Assembly (NCBI GenBank): GCA_964526675.1
Contig: CAZGLY010000003.1
Location: 1-64,000 of the forward strand
Direction of reading: 5' to 3'
DNA length: 64,000 bases
From: CAZADA01 sp964526675
Lineage (GTDB): Bacteria; Pseudomonadota; Alphaproteobacteria; Caulobacterales; Maricaulaceae
Positions 44,744-53,605 of the stretch are shown piece by piece. The position numbers were made by a program, and so were the translations under genes. Each line of letters opens with the position of its first letter. Position 1 is the first letter of the stretch. Below the pieces are notes generated by a model. That model made no database searches. It had not been told where the DNA came from and saw only the letters and a list, made by a program, of their open reading frames with translations.

Positions 44744-47700
44744 TTAGCCATCGCCGCCAGCCGCTTGGCCCGCCGCCTCGCCCGCCGCCACAGCCTCAGC
44801 TTGCGCGTCGGAGGCGGCGCGGCGGGCGCGGAACTCCCGCACAAACGCCTGCACGGTGTCTTCCGCCGCGATCTCCCGGGCCAGATCCTCAAGCCGCACG
44901 CCCTCCGGGCGCGTCTCCGCCGTGACCAAGGACCAGGCCGCCACTTGCGCGCTGCGCGCCATCTTTACGCCGTAACGCCCCTCCAGCGCCTCAAGCGCCG
45001 CCTCGTCGGCGGCCAGCGTCAACGCCACCGCTGCGCGCAGAACGCGGCTGGTTTCATCGGGAGTGAGCGGAGCCGGCGCGCGCCAGGCGTCGCCCAAGCT
45101 GTCGGCCAGGAGCCGCCCCGCCCGCGGCCAATCTTGAGCCCGCCAGGCGATGTCGGCGCGCAAACGCGCCGCCGGCGTGCTGCGATCGATCGACAACAGC
45201 TCAAACGCGTGATCATAGCGGCCAAGCTCCGCAAGCGCCCGCGCCTGGATGAGACGCCGCTCGCGGTTCACCGCCTCGGGCAACCGCGCGATGCGCGTGT
45301 CGGCGATAACCCGCAGCGCCGCCTCCGGGTTCCGGTCCATCAGATACAAGGCCGCGAGGTCGGTGCCGATCAGCGCCCGCGACGCGCCGCGCAAGCGATT
45401 GTCGACCTGATGCTGGAGGAGTTCCGCCGCTTGGGGCAGCAAATCAAAGTCAACCAGGCGATCGGCCAAGCGACGGATCAAGCGATCGCCATCGGCGCCC
45501 ACGGGCGTCAAATCGCGAAACTCATACCACAGCGCCAGGGCCTCGATCGGATCGGTGGTGTCGCCAGCGTCGTTCAAGAACATGGCGCGGAAGGTTTCGG
45601 CCATATCGATGGCGATGGCGCGGGTCAGCGGATGGTCTGGAAAGCGCTTCACGATGGCGCGCATGAGCATGAGACTGGCGCGAGCGTCGCCGGCTTCGCG
45701 GTACATCCGCGCCAGCTCGTGGGCGATCGCGAGCTCCGCGTCATCGCCGCGCCAGCGCAAGCGCAGCTGCTCCAGTTGCTCGACCGCTTCTTCCGGCGTC
45801 GTCAGACCCTGGGCCCGCTCCAAGCGTGTGATGTTGAAGAGCGCCGCAGTCTCCAAGGGCGGATAGCCCGCCTCGGCGACTTCACGATTGACCGCCAGCG
45901 CCGTCTCGAGATCGCCGACGCGCTCGTGGTAGTCCGCGAGCACCTGGCGGGCGCGCAGGCGCACCGCCTCTGACACCTCATTGCGCAGCACCTCCTCCAC
46001 CAGCGAGAGCGCCGCGGGCGCGTCGCCGAGCTCCAAGGCGGCGCGGGCGCCATCCGTCATGAAGCGCGCGGCGCGTTCAGGCGGATAAAGATACAGCGCC
46101 TCCTCGCCGGCCACGTAGGCCCGTCGCGCCGTGCGCCAGTCGCGTTCGACGACCGCCAAACGGCTGCGCCAGAGCGCCGTGGCCGGATCGGCTGCAAGCG
46201 CGGGAATGGCGAAGTCGCCGGCCGCATCTGCGCGGCGATCCAGCATCAGATGGGCCACGCCCCGCAGCGCCCGCAGCCGCGGGTCGTTGATGTAGGAGGG
46301 GTCCGCCCGCAACGCTTCCGCGATCGCGCCATGGGCCTCGGCGGCGAGATCATGTGCGAGCAAGAAATGAGCGGCCTCCAATAACGGCTCCGCGGGCGCC
46401 TCGGCCAGCGCCGCGGCCTCCAGCAGCGCGGCGTAAGCGTCGCTGAACTCCCCCGGCGGCGCGGCGACGCCGGCGAAATCGACAAAGCCTGGCGACGCTG
46501 TCGCCAACACCTCCTCGCCCGATCCGGTCGGACGGTTGGGGCTTAGCGTGAGACCGCCCGGACGCGACACGATCACCGCCTCTGGCTCGACAAGGGTGGT
46601 GAGGTCGTCCGTCTGCGGCTCGACGACAACGCCGTGAGCCGTCGCGAGCACTGTCATCTCCAGAAACCGGCGTTCGGTGAACACGCCACGGGCCGGAGCG
46701 CTCGCGCTCACGACCAACAACCGATCGCCGAGGAGCGGGTCCACGACCTGAAGAGCGCGCCGGCCGCCGGCCAGGCCAATGCGGACACGGCCCGGTTCGC
46801 CGGCCCGCGACAAACGCCGCACCGGCGCGGGCGCGGGCGCGGCGGCGCGCGCCTCAGCGATGGTGAACACCCAGCGGCGTCCGCCCTCGACCGCGGCGAT
46901 CTGCGCGCCCGGACTGGCGTCCAGCCGCACGGCCGCGTGGTCGGATCCGCGCACGGCCTCCCCCCCCTGGATCAGACGCCCGCTGGCGACCTGAAAGCCG
47001 CGCAAGTCGAGCTCGGCCGGCTCGTCGAACACGATCCACAAGCTGTCGCCGCGGCGGAAGGCGGCCGCGCCCACGGGCGCGGGCCATGTGAACGCTGCGC
47101 TGACGCCGTTCACCAGACGGCTCACCTCAGCGCGGATGGGCCCCTGCGGCGCCGCGGGCGCTCGCGCGGCACGGTCCAAAGCCGGGTCCGGTTCACTGTC
47201 CGGCGTTGGCGCGGCGTCGTTGGACGGAGCGCTGAGCGCCTCGGCGTCGCTCAACGCGCGATCCGCGTCGCCCGGCGTGGGGAAGACGTCGACGACAACC
47301 CGCTCCTCATCCCGCCAGGCGCGCACGTCATACCCTGGCGCGAGATCGAGCGTCACCGCCAGCTGACCATCGGAACGCTCCGCGGCGGCGCCGCGCACGC
47401 CCCGCGGCGGCACAACCGACAGCGCCGTCAGGTCCGGCGCAGCGTCCGCGGCGAAACGGACGACCGCTTTCTCCGGCGTGGTCTCAAGGGCGAAGTCCAC
47501 AGGCCGGGTCCAATCGAACACGATGCGCGTGTACTCCGCGGCTTCGGCGGTGCGCACCTTCAGCGGCAGAGGCGGCGCGGGCGCGGCGGCGGCCTCGCTC
47601 TCCGCACGGGCGCGGCGCGCGTCCTCGGCGCGGCGGGCGGCGGCTTGGCGCTCAGCGCGGGCGCGCGCTGACACAACGGCCGCGGGATCGGGCGCCTCAG

Positions 47701-48145
47701 GGTCCACCAAATCGAGCCCGACAACGTTGTAGGAGGAGGAAACCGTGGCGCGCACCGGACGGCGCAGCGCCAGCCGGAGTGTGCGCTGATCGGGATCGAG
47801 ACGGGCGATGGCGATGCGGTCCGAACGCGCCGCCAACGCCGCAGGGTCAAAGTCGGCGGGCCGATCAAACCGCGCGACGTAGACGTTGTTCTCTACGCTC
47901 GCGGCGGCGCGCACCGACCCGACCGTCGCTTCCGGCCAGGTCAGTTCAAGGCGCGTGTGGTCCCCGCCGTCGCGCACCCGCACCGACACCGGTTCGCTCA
48001 GAGCGGCCGCGCCGCACGCGACGGCGACGGCGCACGCCAAACACCACGTGCGTATCCACGAAAGCCCGGGCCACGGGCGCGGCGGGCTTTGGCGACGCGG
48101 GACGCGCGGGCGGGTGGGGTTCGAGGGGCTCACGCCCGTGATCAT
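44744..48145 (-). CDS. Large periplasmic TPR protein with AMIN-like repeats, linked to the flagellar operon
   Basis: This 1133-residue protein has an N-terminal signal or anchor (TWCLACAVAVACGAAALS). Three AMIN-like beta domains follow, each built on a similar pattern: DGGDHTRLELTWPEA, AAEYTRIVFDWTRPVDF, and NGVSAAFTWPAPVGAAAFRR. From about residue 560 the chain is all-helical with tetratricopeptide-like repeats (AYAALLEAAALAEAPAEPLL, LEAAHFLLAHDLAAEAHGAI). AMIN domains commonly target envelope complexes. Its position downstream of fliL-fliM-DUF6468-motE and a histidine kinase on the same strand suggests a role at the flagellar base or cell pole. This is inference; no biochemical function is known to me. 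Confidence 0.75.
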   Translation of the reverse strand: MITGVSPSNPTRPRVPRRQSPPRPWPGLSWIRTWCLACAVAVACGAAALSEPVSVRVRDGGDHTRLELTWPEATVGSVRAAASVENNVYVARFDRPADFDPAALAARSDRIAIARLDPDQRTLRLALRRPVRATVSSSYNVVGLDLVDPEAPDPAAVVSARARAERQAAARRAEDARRARAESEAAAAPAPPLPLKVRTAEAAEYTRIVFDWTRPVDFALETTPEKAVVRFAADAAPDLTALSVVPPRGVRGAAAERSDGQLAVTLDLAPGYDVRAWRDEERVVVDVFPTPGDADRALSDAEALSAPSNDAAPTPDSEPDPALDRAARAPAAPQGPIRAEVSRLVNGVSAAFTWPAPVGAAAFRRGDSLWIVFDEPAELDLRGFQVASGRLIQGGEAVRGSDHAAVRLDASPGAQIAAVEGGRRWVFTIAEARAAAPAPAPVRRLSRAGEPGRVRIGLAGGRRALQVVDPLLGDRLLVVSASAPARGVFTERRFLEMTVLATAHGVVVEPQTDDLTTLVEPEAVIVSRPGGLTLSPNRPTGSGEEVLATASPGFVDFAGVAAPPGEFSDAYAALLEAAALAEAPAEPLLEAAHFLLAHDLAAEAHGAIAEALRADPSYINDPRLRALRGVAHLMLDRRADAAGDFAIPALAADPATALWRSRLAVVERDWRTARRAYVAGEEALYLYPPERAARFMTDGARAALELGDAPAALSLVEEVLRNEVSEAVRLRARQVLADYHERVGDLETALAVNREVAEAGYPPLETAALFNITRLERAQGLTTPEEAVEQLEQLRLRWRGDDAELAIAHELARMYREAGDARASLMLMRAIVKRFPDHPLTRAIAIDMAETFRAMFLNDAGDTTDPIEALALWYEFRDLTPVGADGDRLIRRLADRLVDFDLLPQAAELLQHQVDNRLRGASRALIGTDLAALYLMDRNPEAALRVIADTRIARLPEAVNRERRLIQARALAELGRYDHAFELLSIDRSTPAARLRADIAWRAQDWPRAGRLLADSLGDAWRAPAPLTPDETSRVLRAAVALTLAADEAALEALEGRYGVKMARSAQVAAWSLVTAETRPEGVRLEDLAREIAAEDTVQAFVREFRARRAASDAQAEAVAAGEAAGQAAGGDG

Positions 48146-48267
48146 GCCGCCCGGCCATTTAAGGTGCGGTAAGGTGCGTCATTTCCGCGAGCCGTGACGG
48201 CGTTTTGTGAACGACCGCGCAACCGCGGGATGACCCCGCTGACCGGAGCGCCGCGATGCGGGCTTGC

Positions 48268-49479
48268 TCACTCGGGCGCGGTGACTTGGACGATCACCGC
48301 GGACAGCTCGTCCAGCTCCACCGGTTTGGTGACGAACGCGGCCATGGGTCCGGCGAGCGCGCGATCGCGCACGTCTTGGCCGACATCCGCCGTCAGCGCG
48401 ACGATCGGCACATACGCACGATGATCCGTGCGCGCCCGGATGGCTTCGGCCGCGGCGAAGCCGTCCATATCCGGCATATGCAGATCCATGAGGACCAGAT
48501 CGAAATCCTCAGCGTCGAGCGCGCGCACGGCTTCCTCGCCGCCAGACACAATCACGGGCGCATGGCCCAGTCCCTCCAACATGACCTGGATGAGCTTGCG
48601 GTTTACCGGATTGTCTTCAGCCACAAGGATGCGCAAGCCCGCCTGGGCGTCGGCGGACGACAGCGCGGCGGGCGGGGCCGTCACCGTCAGCTCAAGGGTC
48701 AGGCCGTCGCCGCCCTCGGGCCGGGCCGTCAGATCGCCGCCCATCCAGCGCGCCGCGCGTTGCGCCGCCACCAGGCCCAAGGCGAAACCGCCGTCGCGCA
48801 GGGTGGCCACGTCCGGCGGTTGCTCCGCGCCGAGGAGTTGAAGCGCCAAAGCGCGACGATCAGGGCGCCAGGGCGCGTCCGGATCACGCACCGTCACCAC
48901 CAGCCGATCGCCGTCGCGCACCCGCGCCACAACGCGAAAGGCGCCGTGATCGACGGATGTCAGCACGCTGTCGACCATGGTGAACACGGCCTGGCGCAAG
49001 CGGCGCGCGTCGCCCACGCGCGTTTCGGCCACGGCGGGGTCGACCTCCATGCTCACGGCGACGCGGTCGCCGTCGCTGGCTGATGATTCCACCGCGTCGT
49101 AGATCGCCTCCGCCAACACCACCGGCCGCCGTTCAGCAGCGCCGTCCTCGGCTTCAGCCTCCGGCGCGACGTAGTCGGCCATGTTGTCGACCCACGCCTG
49201 CAGGCGCCGGCCGGCGCGCTCGGCCGTTTCGACCAGCCGGACATGGTGGGGCTCGATGTCCGAGTCGCGCAAAACCCGGAGAACCCCGAGAATCGTGGTT
49301 AACGGCGTGCGGATCTCATGGCTGATGGCCGTGACGGCGGCCGACAACGCCGCGGCGTCCTCCCGCCGGCGGCCGCCGGTCGCGCCAACCGTGGTTGGCG
49401 CCGGGCGCACGGACGCGTCCGCAGCGGCCCCCTCTTCCGGCTCGCTCCCACCAATCACACGGTGAAGCCACGCGAACAT
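48268..49479 (-). CDS. Hybrid sensor histidine kinase / response regulator
   Basis: This 403-residue hybrid kinase has a HisKA dimerisation helix with ISHEIRTPLTTILGVL near residue 48, then a HATPase-like region, then a C-terminal receiver domain. The receiver has ILVAEDNPVNRKLIQ and phosphoacceptor Asp in LVLMDLHMPDMDG. The ATPase region is divergent: classic N, G1 and G2 boxes are hard to see (GGFALGLVAAQRAARW may be G2). It has no transmembrane segment, so it is cytoplasmic. The ATG at 49479 follows AAGGGGGG. It lies between motE and the TPR gene and may link a phosphorelay to flagellar assembly. Confidence 0.8.
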   Translation of the reverse strand: MFAWLHRVIGGSEPEEGAAADASVRPAPTTVGATGGRRREDAAALSAAVTAISHEIRTPLTTILGVLRVLRDSDIEPHHVRLVETAERAGRRLQAWVDNMADYVAPEAEAEDGAAERRPVVLAEAIYDAVESSASDGDRVAVSMEVDPAVAETRVGDARRLRQAVFTMVDSVLTSVDHGAFRVVARVRDGDRLVVTVRDPDAPWRPDRRALALQLLGAEQPPDVATLRDGGFALGLVAAQRAARWMGGDLTARPEGGDGLTLELTVTAPPAALSSADAQAGLRILVAEDNPVNRKLIQVMLEGLGHAPVIVSGGEEAVRALDAEDFDLVLMDLHMPDMDGFAAAEAIRARTDHRAYVPIVALTADVGQDVRDRALAGPMAAFVTKPVELDELSAVIVQVTAPE

Positions 49480-49661
49480 GCACCCCCCTTGGCCACACGC
49501 CACCGCGCCGGCTGCGTCGCAAGCCGAGCCGGCCGACGCGCCGCGCCAAAGCGCTTAGACTTACCGCTTAGGCGCAGGGACGGATAGCTGTCATGTGGTT
49601 TCGCCGGTGAGGGGCGCGCGCGCCGTTCAAGCTCCTCACAGGGTCCCCGTTACCGCACGGC

Positions 49662-50360
49662 TCACTCCGCGGAGGCCGCTCCCAGCCGCTCCCGGGCGGC
49701 CTGGCCGGCGCGATGCCGCCTGGCCAGCAGCATCGTCAGCGCCACGGCGTCGTCCTGCCCCATCGCCGCCAGAATGGCCGACAGCGCGCGCTCGGGCATT
49801 TGACCGGCCACCGCCACACGCACATCCTCGTCCAATCCCGGCAGAATGCGGGCGGCGTCTTTGGCCTTCATGGCCGCATACAAGGCCACGAGGCTGCTCA
49901 CTTGCGCCTGCTCCGCTTCATCGAGCTGGCCCAGCAAGCGCTCCACGTCGCCGCGCAGGGTTTTCAGGTCCGTGACGCGTTCCTCAATGCGCGATTCAGC
50001 CGCGTCCAACAGCGCCGCGCGCGCGCTCAGCTCCGCCTCCCGCGCCTCCAACGCCTCCCGCCGATCCGACAGGCTCGCCAACACCCGCAGCTCCGCGTGG
50101 GTGAGGCTGGAGCGATCCGCCAAGGTGGCGGGCGCACACTGCGCGGCGGCGCCGACGTCTCGCTTGGCCGCGGGCGCGGGAGCGGACGCCTCGGCGTCGT
50201 CGCTCGTGTCCGCCTTCGGTTTTTCGGGTGCTGCGGACGCCGGGGCGCCAAGCACGATCCCGGCGACATCGTCCACCACGCCAACGGTGCGCAGGGCCGC
50301 GGCCCCGGCGGCGAGGATCGCGCACGCCGCAAACACGCGCCCGGGTCGCGTCATCGTCAC
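49662..50360 (-). CDS. motE: MotE-family flagellar motor protein (MgtE-N-like)
   Basis: This 232-residue protein has an N-terminal signal or anchor helix (VFAACAILAAGAAALRTVGV), a disordered Ala/Pro linker, a long coiled coil (EALEAREAELSARAALLDAA) and a C-terminal MgtE-N-like helical domain (YAAMKAKDAARILPGLDEDV). In rhizobia MotE is a periplasmic chaperone for the motor protein MotC; the alphaproteobacterial family is usually next to fliM as here. The GTG start at 50360 has AGGGGGG six bases upstream and overlaps the stop of the DUF6468 gene by three bases. Confidence 0.8.
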   Translation of the reverse strand: MTMTRPGRVFAACAILAAGAAALRTVGVVDDVAGIVLGAPASAAPEKPKADTSDDAEASAPAPAAKRDVGAAAQCAPATLADRSSLTHAELRVLASLSDRREALEAREAELSARAALLDAAESRIEERVTDLKTLRGDVERLLGQLDEAEQAQVSSLVALYAAMKAKDAARILPGLDEDVRVAVAGQMPERALSAILAAMGQDDAVALTMLLARRHRAGQAARERLGAASAE

Positions 50361-50749
50361 GCGCGCCCCCCTGGGGTTCGCTCGCCACGCGTGCGGTCAC
50401 GGGACCGCGCGGGCGGCAGAGCCACAGCCTCCAAGCCCGTTCGGGCGCGCGGCGGCGGCGCGTCCATCACGGTCTCCCGCTCAGGAGCGCAGCCAGCGGC
50501 GCCCAGGTCGCGGGCGGCTCGCAAGGCGGCGATGGCGGCCTCCGCCCGCGTAATCGTGTCCGACAGCTCGTGCAGCGCCGCGCGCACGCCGTCCCCCCCG
50601 TTGCGCAACGCCGCCAACCGCCGATCCAAGCGCCAGCTCAACACGGCGACCACGAGCAACAGCGCCAGCAGCGCGCCCTCCAAGGCGACCTGAGCGATGG
50701 GGCCGCCAAGGATCGTCCCGGCCAGAACCGGCGCGCCCTCCCCGCTCAC
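50357..50749 (-). CDS. DUF6468 domain protein of the fliM operon
   Basis: This protein of about 130 residues has one N-terminal transmembrane helix (QVALEGALLALLLVVAVLSW) followed by a short coiled coil (LDRRLAALRNGGDGVRAALH; ADTITRAEAAIAALR region) and a disordered basic tail. The layout matches the DUF6468 protein commonly found between fliM and motE in alphaproteobacteria; its function is unknown. The GTG start at 50749 overlaps the fliM stop (GTGA) and its stop overlaps the motE start, so fliM, this gene and motE are translationally coupled. Confidence 0.7.
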   Translation of the reverse strand: MSGEGAPVLAGTILGGPIAQVALEGALLALLLVVAVLSWRLDRRLAALRNGGDGVRAALHELSDTITRAEAAIAALRAARDLGAAGCAPERETVMDAPPPRARTGLEAVALPPARSRDRTRGERTPGGRA

Positions 50750-51876
50750 GGAGCGCTCACGAGGGCGGATTTGCTGGAGGGCGAGAGCGGCGCCTCCAAG
50801 CGCACGGCCACTTTGCTGCCCAGGCGTCCCGCCCGGCCATGGGTGAGCGGGATCGCGCCGCATTTCAGCGTCACCAAGCTCTCGGGCCCGACATTGAGCA
50901 TGACCGTGTCGCCCACCTGGAGATTCTTGAGGCGTTCCAACGACAAATCCAATTCATCCAGAACCACCCGCACATCCATGCGCGTCGCCCACAGCTCCGT
51001 GGCCAAATGGCTCTCCCAAATGTTGTCGCGGCCGAATTTCTCGCCCATGAATTGTTGCAGCAACTGTTTACGGATCGGCTCCAACGTCGCGTACGGCAGC
51101 AGAAGCTCCACCCGCCCGCCGCGGTCTTCCATGTCGATGCGCAGCTTCACCAGGATGGCGGCGTTGGCCGGACGCGCGATGGCCGCGAAACGCGGGTTCG
51201 TCTCGACGCGATCGAGGCTGAGGGTCACGTCCGTCAGCGGATCAAAGGCGGCTTTCGCGTCGGTCAGAATGACCTCGATCATCCGCTGGACCAGCATGCG
51301 TTCAATCGTGGTGTAGGGCCGTCCCTCGACGCGCATCGCCGACGTGCCGCGCCGTCCCCCCAAGAGGACGTCGACGATGGAGTAGATCAGGTTGGAGTCG
51401 ACCGTCAGAAGCCCATAATTGTCGAGCTCTTCGGCGCGAAACACAGCCAAGATCGCCGGCAGGGGAATTGAATTCAGATAGTCGCCGAAGCGGATGGACG
51501 AAATGTTGTCCAACGACACTTCAACGTTGTCGGACGTGAAATTGCGCAATGACGTCGTCATCAACCGCACGAGGCGATCGAAGACAATCTCCAGCATGGG
51601 CAGGCGTTCGTAAGACACGAGCGCCGAATTGATGATCGCGCTGATGCCGGTGCGCTCGCCGGCGTCCTCTTCGCTGACGTCGAAGCCGAGGAGGCTGTCG
51701 ATTTCGTCCTGATTGAGGATCCGCTCCTGCGTCGCGGCGCCGGCGCCTTGGGTGTCCTCCGGCTCTTCGTCGAGCATGGAGGCCCATTCAGCGCTGAGGT
51801 CGTCATCCATCGCGCCGCCGGCGGAGCCGAACTCCGAACCGAACTCGTCGTCGCCGTACTCGTCTTCATCCGCCAT
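50746..51876 (-). CDS. fliM: Flagellar motor switch protein FliM
   Basis: FliM is the C-ring component that binds CheY-P and sets rotation direction. The 376-residue protein has an acidic N-terminal extension of about 50 residues before the CheY-binding motif ILNQDEIDSLLGF, longer than in enterobacteria. The middle domain has YERLPMLEIVFDRLVRLMTT and the C-terminal SpoA domain has LKNLQVGDTVMLN and VTLKCGAIPLTHGRAGRLG. It follows fliL by 55 bases on the same strand. Confidence 0.96.
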   Translation of the reverse strand: MADEDEYGDDEFGSEFGSAGGAMDDDLSAEWASMLDEEPEDTQGAGAATQERILNQDEIDSLLGFDVSEEDAGERTGISAIINSALVSYERLPMLEIVFDRLVRLMTTSLRNFTSDNVEVSLDNISSIRFGDYLNSIPLPAILAVFRAEELDNYGLLTVDSNLIYSIVDVLLGGRRGTSAMRVEGRPYTTIERMLVQRMIEVILTDAKAAFDPLTDVTLSLDRVETNPRFAAIARPANAAILVKLRIDMEDRGGRVELLLPYATLEPIRKQLLQQFMGEKFGRDNIWESHLATELWATRMDVRVVLDELDLSLERLKNLQVGDTVMLNVGPESLVTLKCGAIPLTHGRAGRLGSKVAVRLEAPLSPSSKSALVSAP

Positions 51877-51931
51877 GACGTCGTCCGTCAGCTGTTGCGC
51901 GCGGTCCGCTGCGGAGACCCGCGTCGCGTCA

Positions 51932-52573
51932 CTACTGGATCAGCATTTCTTCGATGAGGACCGCGCGCACATCCGCCGGCGCCACGGCCAGGTTCACCCG
52001 CCGCAACAGCTCCAAGCGCAGCCGGTAACTGCCAGAGGATCCCGACAGATCCTCCACCCGCAGTTCGCGGAGAAACGCTTGAAAGCGGTCCAACACCCGC
52101 GGCATCGCCGGCTCGATCATCGCTACGCGGTCCGGACCGTCCAGCTCCAGCGTGAGCGCAAGCTTGAGATACCGGGGCGAGCCGCCTTCGTTCTGGATGT
52201 TCACCAGGATGTCCGGCAACTGGTAGAACACGACGTCGTGGGCCGCCCCATGGCCGTCATGGCCGTCGCCGCCATGCCCGTCTCCGTGATGGTCATCAGC
52301 GGCGTGGTCGCCGCCATGCTCCCCATCGCCGTGCCCGTCAGCCGCGTGGTCGCCATGACCGTCCCCGGCGTGGCCGTCCTCGGCCGCGTGCCCGTCTTTG
52401 CCGTCGCCCGCGTGGGCGTCTTTCGAACCGCCAAGGAACAGAAACGCCGCAACCCCGGCCAGCAACACGATCACGACCGGCAACGCGATGAACAGGATGA
52501 GCTTCTTCTTGCCGCCGGCGGCGGCTTCGGCCTCATCATCGCCGCCGTCTGGGGTCTCAGTCTCGTCCGCCAT
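51932..52573 (-). CDS. fliL: Flagellar basal-body protein FliL with a His/Asp-rich linker
   Basis: FliL surrounds the stator and stabilises the motor. The 213-residue protein has a short acidic cytoplasmic N-terminus, one transmembrane helix (LILFIALPVVIVLLAGVAAF, residues 25-44) and a C-terminal periplasmic FliL domain starting at VVFYQLPDILVNIQ and ending LLRRVNLAVAPADVRAVLIE. Unusual is the linker at residues 52-112: about 14 His and many Asp and Gly in repeats such as DGHAGDGHGDH. Such a stretch could bind divalent metals. ATG 52573 begins the only frame with the membrane helix correctly placed. Confidence 0.94.
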   Translation of the reverse strand: MADETETPDGGDDEAEAAAGGKKKLILFIALPVVIVLLAGVAAFLFLGGSKDAHAGDGKDGHAAEDGHAGDGHGDHAADGHGDGEHGGDHAADDHHGDGHGGDGHDGHGAAHDVVFYQLPDILVNIQNEGGSPRYLKLALTLELDGPDRVAMIEPAMPRVLDRFQAFLRELRVEDLSGSSGSYRLRLELLRRVNLAVAPADVRAVLIEEMLIQ

Positions 52574-52757
52574 CACGCGCCTCCACGGACGAAAGACAAC
52601 CGCATCGCCGTTAAGGTTCGGTGCAGCCAAAGGGTGAGCTTGAGGCAATCCTTGCCCAGCGGTCCTTGCCGAGCGCCCGGTCGAAAGCTCCCTGCGTCCG
52701 ACAGACCACCGACGTCAAAACGACGCCAACGCTGGCGATCACGGGACAGAACGCCGC

Positions 52758-52773
52758 TGGCAACAGCTTTGCA
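52758..52773 (+). promoter_or_regulatory. Sigma-54 promoter of the flgFGAH operon
   Basis: TGGCAACAGCTTTGCA matches the sigma-54 consensus: GG at 52759-52760 and GC at 52771-52772 with exactly ten bases between, flanked by TGGCA and TTGCA. Transcription would start near 52784, which leaves a short leader to the GGAGG (52807-52811) and GTG start of flgF. Sigma-54 control of rod and hook genes is known in Caulobacter. Confidence 0.75.
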
Positions 52774-52817
52774 GGGACCGCTTGCGCCCTGTGGCGGCCG
52801 ACGTCGGGAGGACCTCT

Positions 52818-53549
52818 GTGGACAACACCATGTTCGTCGGCTTGTCGCGCCAACTGGTCCTGCGCCGCGCCCTCGACATCACAGCCAACAACATCGCGAA
52901 CATGACAACGGCCGGCTTCAAGCTGGAGCGTCCGGCCGAAGCGGTCGATCGCACCCGCGACGCCAGCCACATGGACGGCCCGCGCGGGGTGGCGTTTGTG
53001 GATCATCGCGTGGCGTTGCGCGACTTCTCGTCCGGACCGTTGGAGACGACCGGGCGCAGCCTCGATTTCGCGCTGGAAAGCGACGGCTTCTTCATGGTCC
53101 GGGACGGGGCGGACATCCGCTACACGCGCGATGGACGCTTCGCGCTGGACCCGGACGGGCGCCTCGTCACGCAAGCGGGTCTGCCGGTGCTGGATGACGG
53201 TCAAGTTGAGATCTTTCTGCCGCCTGGCGCGGCGGTCGTGGCGACGAGCGACGGAGAGCTCTCCGTCGACGAGCAGGCCGTCGCGCGCCTGGGCGTGGTG
53301 GAGTTCGATGATCGCGCCGTGTTGACCAAGGAGCGCGGTCTTCTTTTCGCCGCGGAGGGTCCGCCTCCGCCGCCGGCCTTCGATCCGAAATTGCGCCAAG
53401 GCGCGGTGGAGCGATCCAATGTCGACGGCATCCGCGAGATCACGACGCTGATCGAAATCCAGCGCAGCTACGAGTCCGTGTCACGCATGATCAGCAATGT
53501 GGAGGAGCTGCGCCGCCGCGCCATCGATCGCCTCGGCCGGACGAACTAG
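52818..53549 (+). CDS. flgF: Flagellar proximal rod protein FlgF
   Basis: FlgF forms part of the proximal rod. The 243-residue protein has the rod-family N-terminus VGLSRQLVLRRALDITANNI with AN(N)IAN repeats, the central FALESDGFFMVRDG and the C-terminal IREITTLIEIQRSYESVSRM. The start is GTG 52818, with GGAGG six bases upstream, giving VDNTMFVGLSRQ as in related species. A sigma-54 promoter lies 45 bases upstream. It is the first gene of flgF-flgG-flgA-flgH. Confidence 0.95.
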   Translation: MDNTMFVGLSRQLVLRRALDITANNIANMTTAGFKLERPAEAVDRTRDASHMDGPRGVAFVDHRVALRDFSSGPLETTGRSLDFALESDGFFMVRDGADIRYTRDGRFALDPDGRLVTQAGLPVLDDGQVEIFLPPGAAVVATSDGELSVDEQAVARLGVVEFDDRAVLTKERGLLFAAEGPPPPPAFDPKLRQGAVERSNVDGIREITTLIEIQRSYESVSRMISNVEELRRRAIDRLGRTN

Positions 53550-53605
53550 GCCGCCCGTCCCTCATCGCCTCTCTCACGCCACGCCACACGTCCTGGAGAC
53601 CGTCC

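Noticed and set aside
44693..45973. 426-codon + strand frame opposite the TPR protein
   Set aside because: The minus strand encodes regular helical repeats with normal codon bias; the + frame is Arg/Gln/Gly-rich without motifs.
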